Positions 24,388 through 32,419 of a DNA stretch of 64,000 nucleotides are shown here, piece after piece. The notes beneath the pieces were generated by a model. That model did no database searches and was not told the DNA's origin. It saw only the letters and a list, made by a program, of their open reading frames with translations. The position numbers and the translations under genes were made by a program. Within the stretch, counting starts at the first letter, position 1, and each line of letters opens with the position of its first letter. The stretch spans positions 1,178,001 through 1,242,000 of the forward strand of contig NC_026502.1 of assembly GCF_000182925.2 (NCBI RefSeq), in the 5' to 3' direction. This DNA comes from Neurospora crassa OR74A (taxonomy: Eukaryota; Ascomycota; Sordariomycetes; Sordariales; Sordariaceae).

Positions 24388-25835
24388 TAGTACCGCTTAA
24401 GAAAAATATAAATATCCTTCTTAGAAAATAGGTATATAATAAGAAAGATAGTTATAATTTAAAAATAAAGAAACTTAAAGTAAGATGGGTTATTTGTAGC
24501 AACTTTAAATAAGGATCCTAAAATATAAAGGATATTTATACAATTATAGTTAACGTAGCGAATATAAAGATCTTTCTAACTACTATAGCAATACTAAATT
24601 TCGAATATTACTAATTCAACTTTAATACTACATTCTTAAATACTTTAATCCCTAAAAGAAAAATATATTACGTAAAATAGCCTACTAGACTAGAAAAGGG
24701 ACCGAAGGGACTTTAATATTTAATTTATCTATTAAAAAAGGCTCTATATAAATTTAAAAATAGTCCTCTATATTAATTTCAAATACTATTACCGATATTA
24801 AAAGGTATATGGTTTAAACTAATAAATAATAATACTTACCTATTTAATAATAAAGGAAAGGGAGTATTATTAATTCTATATATCGACGATTTCCTCGTAA
24901 TAGTACTATTAATAATTATTATCTTCGAAATTAAGGACCAACTCCTTCGATATTTTAAATTCAAATATTTAAAGGAGGTAAAAATATTCCTAGGCTTCGA
25001 TATAGAAAGAGATCGAAACGAGAGGACGATATTCATTTTATAAACCCGCTATACTAAAACCCTATTAAAGAAATTTAATTATAATAATCTTTATAATATT
25101 AATACTCCTTAGCCTAACGATATAAAAGTAGGAGATTACAAGATTAGTAACAAATTACCGGAATAATAAAAATTATATATTAAGAAAATTAGTAGTTTCA
25201 ATTACCTATCGATAAGTATACAACCAAATATTACCTTTATAATTAATAAACTCTATAAAGCTAATACCAAACTAACTATAAGATTAATATTAATACTAAA
25301 ATACCTATTTAGATACTTAACGAAATATATCGATATAGGAATTATCTTAGGAGGTAAAATACTACTATTAAATATAAATCTAAGGGTATTTAGCGATACT
25401 TCCTTTACTAATAATCTATTAATACGCTACAATATTAAAGGACACATTGTTTTCCTTATAGGAGGACTAGTATATTAGAAATCTAAAAAATAAATTTTTA
25501 TTACTACTAGTACAACCGAAGCGGAATTTACCAACTTTATTCTAATAGCAAAGTTACTATGATAAATCTCTCAAATAATAGAAGAACTAGGTTATAAATA
25601 ACTACCTCTAAAAATATTATATACGGACAACAAAAATACCAAAGACCGAATCTTAAATTAAAAAATCCTAAGGCGCAACTGCTATATAGATATACGCTTC
25701 AAATAGATTATTGAACAAATTAAAGGAAAAGAATTTGAAATTATTTATATTAAGGGAGAGGATATAATTGTAGACGGATTAATAAAACTTCTAAAAGCAA
25801 ATAAATATACTTCCTTTATTAAGTAATTTAAATTT
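24388..25835 (+). pseudogene. Copia-1 reverse transcriptase and RNase H
   Basis: Resumes the Copia-1 polyprotein after Helitron-1 (VPLKKNINIL, then KKLKVRWVICSNFK). The RT core is well preserved: GPKGL, then GVLLILYIDDFLVIVLLI at 24861-24914 with an intact YIDD catalytic motif, followed by FKYLKEVKIFLGFDIERD and the KLYIKKISSFNYLSISI block. The RNase H part reads LRVFSDTSFTNN, then KSKKxIFITTSTTEAEFTNF (family SRKQxxVSLSSTEAEY), ending near EIIYIKGEDIIVDGLIKLLK at about 25745-25800 (family ...DxLTKxL). A RIP-induced stop occurs every 30-60 codons. No function expected. Confidence 0.9.
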
Positions 25836-25916
25836 AAGTAAAGACCGATATTATAAATTTAAATCCCAAGTAAAAGAGAGAGACTATAAATAAAGATAAA
25901 TTAAATAAATTTTAAA

Positions 25917-26530
25917 TAAAGAGAAAGGAGTTTAATTTAATTTATTCTATGTACCCTAATCGAATACCTTATAGTATACTCTTTTACAAAATAACTATTA
26001 ATAATATTAAGAAATAGTATATCTTATAGTAGTCTTATATTTCCTATTCCTTAAATCGGCTATATATATAATTAATAATAGAAACCTACAACGGACAAAA
26101 TTGGAAAATAAGGAGGATTTTAAAGAGGTTAATAGTATAATAACTAAGTATTTAAAGAAGAAATAAGGCATAAATAGGGAATTAAACGTACAAATTCTCT
26201 AAACTTATATTAATAGTAGCTATAAACATCCTTATAAACCGCTATACTACAAATATCCCTATAGTACCCCCGGTAGGGCTAATAATAGTAAGAATTATTA
26301 AGGTTATTTATATATATTAATTAGAGCAATTTACAAAATATAAATAGATTATTAAGGGTAATAATAGCTCTCATAGTAGGAGGGTTAGATTAATAATATT
26401 TTAGCTAGTATTCTACCCCTAAATAGGAGTTTAAATACCAAACAACTTCCCGTCTTAGTACGGACGCTGAAAATTTCTAATAAATTTAATTAGCCATATT
26501 AATAGACGAAGAAAAAGGGCCCACTTCAAA
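25917..26530 (+). repeat. Shared 3' module, copy S2 (in Copia-1)
   Basis: About 550-610 bp between the end of Copia-1 RNase H and its polypurine tract. It aligns with S3 in the same orientation (both share GAAAGGAGTTTA..., CCCTAATCGAATACCTTATA, GGTTAATAGTATAATAA and TTTTAGCTAGTATTCTACCC) and with S1 in inverted orientation. Differences are largely transitions. The right edge is fuzzy: homology to S3 fades around 26480-26530. Confidence 0.8.
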
Positions 26531-26620
26531 CTAGAAAAGGCAATTGGCAAAGGTTATACCTTGATCAATGGAACGAAAGGAAGGATAAATCAATAGAGCC
26601 TATTTCGGGCTACGGGGGGG

Positions 26621-26816
26621 TATTATAGTATGGAGCGCCCAGATATTGTAGTGTGGAGTACCTAGATTGGCATTCACTAGCATACCCGAATTGCTTGGTT
26701 ACATATGGGGCCTATTAGGGCGCTACCACTATGTATTTTAGCCCTCCATAGTTCTTTTCCTTTCTTGTTCTTAGCTCAGCACAATCATCACGCTTCTTGT
26801 GCCCACGAGTCCAAGA
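26621..26816 (+). repeat. Copia-1 3' LTR
   Basis: 196 bp, from TATTATAGTATGGAG (TGTTGTGGTGTGGAG in the 5' copy) to TCCAAGA, followed by the right copy of the GCTAT duplication. The preceding TACGGGGGGG serves as polypurine tract. Confidence 0.88.
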
Positions 26817-27130
26817 GCTATCTATATTGATAAAGGGGAACCGATAAATATTGTTATAATCCGGATATTAAGGAGCTTTAGCTTTAATGGGCCGTTAGAT
26901 GTCTAATAGAAGAAGTGGAAGAAGAAGGGTACTTATATAACTTACGGCTCGCCTTCCTATTGGGCTAAAGATTGTAAATAGAAGGTCTAGATCCGGTATA
27001 TCCGAATTGCTTTAAAGCTAGAAGGGGGCCCGGAAGAAGATAATGAAATTAATAATAATAGCAATAAATATTGAGGTATAAATATTATCCTAGTAAGACC
27101 CGAAGGGTGCTAAGGCTCCCGATAAGAGTT
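26817..27130 (+). pseudogene. Element A gag, C-terminal part with zinc knuckle
   Basis: Plus-strand continuation of the gag started at 8640. The frame reads YIDKGEPINIV, IRILRSFSFNGPLDV, a stop, then KKWKKKGTYITYGSPSYWAKDC. This matches the CCHC knuckle of fungal Gag proteins (CxxCGxxxHxxxxC), with two cysteines and the histidine changed to tyrosine by RIP. No protease or RT follows before the right LTR; 27130-27597 carries only short broken frames. That supports a gag-only element. Confidence 0.72.
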
Positions 27131-27597
27131 ATAGCCGGGCTTTGGAAATTCCCGGCCCGGGAAGGCTGCGTATACCCTACTAGCGCGTTAGGTGGTAGCG
27201 AGTCTTATTAAAAGTATATATACTAAGTACTATTATTATTAGGGATAGGGAATAGTAGGATAGTGGTCTTTACGGTTGGATGGAACTGAGCGTTATAGGG
27301 TATTTCGAAGCTTTATAGGGAATTCAGGGTGCCCGGTACGGTGGCTATTGTGCAGTTCGGGGGTGTGGCCGGCACTAGCATATACGTGAAAGGATAGGTA
27401 TTGAAGTAACAAATAGGACTTTCCTAGGGAAATATACTCTACTCTACCGTTAATTATTTATTTAATCGTTTTTTATTATAAAAACCCGGGCAGTAAGGAG
27501 TTGGGAGTGTTCGAAAGTATACCGGGGGTATTGGAGTATCTGGATTTCTTGTATATAGTATTTCTAGCTATTTTTTAAAGGGAGAGGTAGGAAGTAA

Positions 27598-27920
27598 TAT
27601 TACGGGGTTGGCGCCTAGAGGTAATACCTAGCTTTGGGTATAAGCCAAGCGCGCCTTCTAATTAGGTATATCGGTCGGTCGGCTATCGGCAGCCGTCTTG
27701 GCACCGGATGTACTGCGTACTATTAGGTATATCCCTCGGGCGCGGCGCTTGGGCTACATTTCTAGTCTTAGCATTTCTGGCACCTTCGATGCCTACGCAT
27801 TTCGTGTATTTAGCTGGAAGCTCTGTGCCTTACTGGTATAGACCTCCTTCTTCCTTTTTGTTGATTATTTCAAGCTCTTTACAAGGCCTACCTGCGTGTA
27901 TACCTCGTAGATCCCTTACA
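27598..27920 (+). repeat. Element A 3' LTR
   Basis: 323 bp, from TATTACGGGG (TGTCACGGGG in the 5' copy) to CCCTTACA, followed by CTTCC. Same length as the 5' copy with transition differences only in the parts I compared. Confidence 0.9.
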
Positions 27921-27925
27921 CTTCC

Positions 27926-28300
27926 TAGGCAATACAATATTGAATAGGATATCTAAATTAATTAAAGTCGGTCGATAACGAGAATTAATAATAATAATAA
28001 TAATAATATATAATAGGAATAGGAGTTTGAGAATATTGTAGTATATAGTAAAGTAAATAACGGCCGTTGGATATACTAAATTAAATAGAAGGATTTCAAT
28101 AAACCGATATAATAACCCGCTAAGGACTTAAAGGGATATAATAACGCTATTTAAAAATATTACGACTTTTACCCGGATATACCGCTACCCCCAATTTAAG
28201 GTAAGAAAAAGTAAATTAAGAACGGACTAAAGAAGAAATCCTTATTATCTTTAGATTTATAAAACCTTATATTACCGGATATTACCTTTAATTTGGACTA
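27926..28300 (+). pseudogene. Gypsy-2 chromodomain and pol C-terminus
   Basis: Resumes the Gypsy-2 frame after element A: LPRQYNIE, then a run of asparagine codons (AATAAT..., 27992-28010), then FENIVVYSKVNNGRWIY, IKxKGFQ and downstream DFYPDIPLPP-type text (via a frameshift). This fits a chromodomain (family VEKIVxxxxxxGRxxYxVKWKGY...FHxxYPxxPxPP). So Gypsy-2 is also a chromovirus. The exact stop cannot be fixed; coding character fades before the shared module S3. Confidence 0.72.
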
Positions 28301-28394
28301 TATTACTTCTAATTCAAACTTCTATTAACTATTTAAATGAAGTATTTAAATTACTTAATAATAGGGATACATTTAATAAAAAAATAAGGGCGCA

Positions 28395-28990
28395 AAAAAA
28401 GAAAGGAGTTTAGTAACGACTTATTCTATATACCCTAATCGAATACCTTATAATATACCTTTTTATAGAATAACTATTAATAGTACTAAGAAATAGTACG
28501 TCTTACAACGGTCTTGCGTTTCCTATTCCCTAGAATAGCCCTATATAATTAGTATTAGAAGTTTGGAAAATGAGAAAGATTTAAGAGAGGTTAATAGTAT
28601 AATAATTGAATATTTAAAGAAGAAATAAAGTATAAATAAGGAATTAAATACGCGAGTTTTCTAAATTTATATTAATAATAGTTGCGGGTATTCCTATATA
28701 TTATTATACTATAGGCGTCCCTATAGTACCTCTAGTAGGGTTAGTAATAGTAAGAGCTATTAAGGTACTTTATATATATTAATTGGAACGGTTTGCGAAG
28801 TATAGATGGATTATTGAGGGTAATAATAGTTCTTGCGGCGAAAGGGTTAGATTAGTAATATTTTAGCTAGTATTCTACCCTTGAATGGGAGTTAGAGTAT
28901 TAAGCAGCCTCCCGTTTTAATACGGGTACTGACTTTTTATTGCAATTTGATTGGACGTATCTTCGGAGGATTCGGGAAGGCCTATTTTAG
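28395..28990 (+). repeat. Shared 3' module, copy S3 (in Gypsy-2)
   Basis: Same module as S2, same orientation as its host element Gypsy-2, located between the chromodomain and the 3' LTR. It starts after an A-rich run (GCGCAAAAAAAGAAAGGAG) and includes CCCTAATCGAATACCTTATA and TTTTAGCTAGTATTCTACCC. Homology with S1 can be followed to about 28960-28990 (AATTTGATTGGACGTATC). Confidence 0.8.
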
Positions 28991-29041
28991 GCAAAACAAT
29001 ATATTTAGAAATAACTTCTATAGCTGGGAGCGTTTTTAGAG

Positions 29042-29088
29042 GAGTTTACTTGCCGACACGCACCAAAAACTTACAGGTACGCACTTTT
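29042..29088 (+). repeat. MULE-1 left TIR
   Basis: Core ACTTGCCGACACGCACCAAA (continuing through ACTTACAGGTACGCACTTT), inverted at 32103-32149. RIP-poor. Confidence 0.93.
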
Positions 29089-29401
29089 GGGATCTAACAG
29101 CTAATATATAAATTATCTCGTTTTGGGTGTAAAAATCGTAATTTTCAATATCATATAGTGGGTCAACACAGTAAATCCCCTGTAAATGCCCTGTAAAATT
29201 TAATCCAGCGGGCAAATCTGACAGCGCTAATCTAATAATATTTTTCATGGAGTTGAGGGGTTTAAGATAGTTCTCAATATAGTATATTCTATTCTAAATA
29301 TTTATATCTAATAGTTTAGAACTTATATTTGGCAGTAAATTAAATAGCTTAGAGAAGTCGTTAGAGAGTTTAGAAAGGAAGGAGGAATTTAATAATAATT
29401 C

Positions 29402-29470
29402 TATAGTATTATTTCTCTCCCTCTCCCTCTCTCTCTCCTCCCCTCTCTCTCTCTCGCTATTTGCTCCCTT
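29402..29470. repeat. CT-rich microsatellite in MULE-1
   Basis: CTCTCCCTCT-type repeat in the 3' noncoding part of MULE-1. An open frame on the other strand here is only the repeat read as (RE)n. Confidence 0.85.
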
Positions 29471-29499
29471 ACCCTCGCCTCCCAATATCTCCCCAATTC

Positions 29500-31797
29500 G
29501 TTATCCTCCTTATTGTCGTTAGCCACTTCGATACAGCTACGTACCTTATCTTAGGTATTAAGCTCCTTAATATTGGGCCCTATTTCGTATTAAGAATAGT
29601 TACGGCGTATTGAGGTTCGAATAGTATTTGGGTTACGTGATTTACCCTTTAGTGCGGTTGGTGTACGTTTGGCCTTTTTTAACCCAGTTGGCGGGACTAC
29701 GAATATAGGCTTATTGAATAGCCCTCCTTACTTACGTAGGCGGCCTTTAGGTATTACTCTAGCAGCTAGCTTAAATTTAAGATATTTATTTACTGTATCC
29801 TAATATAGTAATTAGTATAGGAGTTATTCGGGGTATAGATAATAATTTATATATTATTAACGTAAGTGTTAGAATAGATAGTAAACTTCCTTAGTGACTA
29901 AGGTTATTTTACCCTCCTCCTTCAATAGTACCTCTATCTTATAGGTACAAGGCAATTTATATTAGGCTTTAAAGCTCCTTATATAAGGCTTAAGAGGGGT
30001 ACTAGGGAGCCTCAACCGTATAGAGGGTAGTATTGTATTGAATTTATAGTGTTAATAATCTATAAGATTAAGTACCTATATAAATAATTTATACGGGCAA
30101 TTACTTATCTACTCGCAGTTAACCTACTTTATACGTATATGATTATTAAATTTAATTAATAGATTAATATATACTTTATTATAATAATTTATATACTAGA
30201 GATAAACTTTATAGAGCTCAATTAACCTACTACGAGCTAATAGATTATAACTTTTGAGGGAGCTATTATTAACCTTATTTAGCAACGTTATTCTTTACCC
30301 TTAATTAAAGTAATATTTAGTAAAGTAGCCTACCCACTCCGCTTTATAAGGTATAAGCTTCTCCTCGATCTACAATACTACATCTTCTTATATACTCCCA
30401 AATTAGCAACGTAGAATAGACTAAGCACACTTGAACTCCGTAGTATTAGAGGAGTAAATTATATACTACTATATAAAAAATAGTATAGACTTTATATTAG
30501 CGACCTTATTTAGCAAGGGGTCGAGTCCCGCTTTAGCTCTTATAGTTATTATAACCCGGACATTACGCCGTTTTAAATCTTTAAAATCCTCCTTATTATA
30601 TTACTCCCCGTTGCAACTTAGCTATACTACCTAGTCTTTTTTAAGGTAGTCAATAACGTTATAATTAATATACCAAATACAATATTATTATTCTATATTA
30701 GGGAAAGTCTTATCAATTGCACTAGTAAATTAGGGGTTACTATCAGTTATAATTACCGCTGGGTAAGGGATTTTGAACCTATTAACTCCCTTTTTAATAT
30801 ATTAGATTAAAAAGCTAAACCCCTCCTCCCTCTCGTTGTTAAATATTACTTGAAAGATTAGTATAGAGGTTCTCTTTAGGGTAAAGACTATTCCCTAAAT
30901 ATAAGGGAGATAGTAATGGTTGGTTTTATACGTAGTATTAATAAAGATAGTATATAGGAACCTTATCTATATCCGGCGCTACCGGTTAATTAATTAAAAC
31001 GCGTAGCGCAACGTATCCTTACCCTCGCCTTTAAAACTTAAATAAATATAATAGAGAATTTTATTATTATAATTATCGTTCAACCGCTTAATAAATAACT
31101 ATATATCATTATACCCTTACCTCATATTACAGCGTGCCGTCTAGCGCATATTATCGAAGTCGCTATAAGTCTAGGGAATCTTAGGGTATTTTTCTTTAAC
31201 CATAGCGAGAATTATCTATATTATAAGGTCCCATTGTAATAAGAGGCCTTTAAAGAAGCGATTTGCTTCTAGGTTAACCTTATAATTCTATACCTTAGTA
31301 CGAAATATAATGTAGCCTTTTAAGGTACGTAATAGAAGGTAGCCTTCGTATATTAAATTTATAGCCCGGGCAGTCTACTTCCACTCTATACGCTTTTTAA
31401 CTTAGAGTACTACTTTAAAGGGACAATAACGTACCTTCTTTCGTAATATAGAACGCCTCTTTAAGTTCTTATTAACAACGATTAGTAGACGGGATTTTAT
31501 ATAGTTGTAATAGTATACCAGCTTAATAATAGTACCGTTACCCTCGTAGCCCGGCTTCTTAAACTTCTAAGTACATTAAATAATAATACTAAAGCGATAG
31601 CGACGATAGAAGTTAATAAGGTGGGCGAATAGTTCATTATATTCGTTAATAGGGTCGAAATAAAGGAAGGGATTATTTACTGGGATAGTCCAAGTAATTT
31701 CGGGGTCGAAGGAGGCGTTGGAAGCGAAAGTCGAAATAGAGGAGTACAACGAGTACAACGAGTGCAATATACGACGAGGGCGCTTAGTAGAAGGCAT
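29500..31797 (-). pseudogene. MULE-1 transposase (MULE/FAR1-type)
   Basis: Probable start MPSTKRPRRILHSLYS at 31797. N-terminal part: STFASNASFDPEITW...NPF. A FAR1-like DNA-binding region follows (CPFKVVL at about 31405-31425 with basic residues upstream). The MULE domain reads NTTYKTNHYYLPYI, GIVFTLKRTSILIFQVIFNNEREEGF, then AVIITDSNP and FPNIE...CIWYINYNVI at about 30.95-30.65 kb. This matches the DxTYKTNxYxxPLL...VIVTDRExAL...CxWHI...NV pattern; the first catalytic D has become N. The product would have cut and pasted the element. Many RIP stops. It is related to the MULE-2 protein (same STFAS and NTTYKTN blocks). Confidence 0.82.
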
Positions 31798-32102
31798 CTG
31801 TAGTAGTCGATTAGTATAAAAATCAATTAAATGCAACGATTAAACGTACATTAAGGTAGTAGATTAAATAGATGTGGATAGTATAGATGGGTGTAGTGTA
31901 ATTGCGTGTAGTGTAATTGCGTATAGTGTAGTGTAGTGTAAAGTGCTGGCGTAGAATACTGGTGCAAATAGCCGTATGAAAAAGAGTAAAAGAAATGACT
32001 AAAGTAGAGCGATATCGCGTGTATTGAAAAGACGAAATTTTGCGGGTAAAAACGGGATTTACGATGTTAGGTATTATTAGCTAAACCGCCCTAGTTTTCT
32101 GG

Positions 32103-32149
32103 CAAAGTGCGTACCTGTAAGTTTTTGGTGCGTGTCGGCAAGTTAACTC
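32103..32149 (-). repeat. MULE-1 right TIR
   Basis: Inverted partner of 29042-29088; this is the 5' end of the element with respect to the transposase. Confidence 0.93.
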
Positions 32150-32165
32150 TTTTAGAGGGAGGTAG

Positions 32166-32388
32166 TATTATAGGGCTAAACTATATACCCTGTGCCTTGG
32201 TATAAATCACGTGCTATTAGGCCGTGCTACGGCACTGGGACCAACCCGGGTAATAGGGCTCTGCGCGACCCACCCAATTGGGTTACGTAACCCTTATAAG
32301 CCCAGGCTAGCGTACACTCTCCTCTTACTTCCTTCGTACAATAACGAATATCGTAGTTTACCCTTAACGGTGCCCTTGCCCCGTGATA
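32166..32388 (+). repeat. Probable Gypsy-2 3' LTR
   Basis: A GC-richer, low-RIP block that follows a purine-rich tract (GAGGAGGGAGGTAG once MULE-1 is removed) and begins TATTATAGGGC, ending near CCCGTGATA; both ends could derive from TG...CA. Its partner LTR would be outside the window, so the boundaries rest on position and base composition only. The sequence after it is Helitron-2 helicase, which implies Gypsy-2 is inserted in Helitron-2. Confidence 0.5.
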
Positions 32389-32419
32389 CGTATATAGGTA
32401 TTGTATAGACTTTAAAGTT

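Larger units (their letters stand above)
9196..26816 (+). mobile_element. Copia-1: Ty1/Copia element split by Helitron-1
   Basis: 196-bp LTRs (9196-9391 and 26621-26816) flanked by a perfect GCTAT duplication (9191-9195 and 26817-26821). Gag, protease, integrase and the start of reverse transcriptase lie before the Helitron; the rest of RT and RNase H follow it, so integrase precedes RT as in Copia. A primer-binding site follows the left LTR, and a G-rich purine tract (about 26613-26620) precedes the right one. The LTR starts TG but ends GA on this placement. It sits inside the gag of element A. RIP damage is heavy in the middle, while the RT block around 24870 still reads well. Confidence 0.9.
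8095..27920 (+). mobile_element. Element A: gag-only LTR retrotransposon, split by Copia-1
   Basis: Its 323-bp LTRs (8095-8417 and 27598-27920) are flanked by a perfect CTTCC duplication (8090-8094 and 27921-27925), so the two distant LTRs belong to one insertion although 17.6 kb of Copia-1 separates them. Without Copia-1 the element is about 2.2 kb with only ~1.56 kb of internal sequence. That sequence encodes a Gag-like protein with a zinc knuckle and nothing else, so it is a non-autonomous gag-only element. A purine run (AAAGGGAGAGGTAGGAAG, about 27577-27594) just before the right LTR fits a polypurine tract and plus orientation. It is inserted in the Gypsy-2 integrase/chromodomain linker. 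Confidence 0.88.
29042..32149 (-). mobile_element. MULE-1: Mutator-like DNA transposon
   Basis: 3.1-kb element with terminal inverted repeats of about 47 bp (29042-29088 and 32103-32149), identical over a 40-bp core with one or two differences at the outer end. The 8-bp duplication TTTTAGAG flanks it (29034-29041 and 32150-32157). The ends start GAG, as in MULE-2. The minus strand encodes a degraded MULE transposase. It sits in the 3' noncoding part of Gypsy-2, between the shared module and the LTR. Confidence 0.9.

Noticed and set aside
29294-29485. Frame with (RE)n repeats on the minus strand
   Set aside because: Product of a CT-rich microsatellite in the noncoding part of MULE-1.
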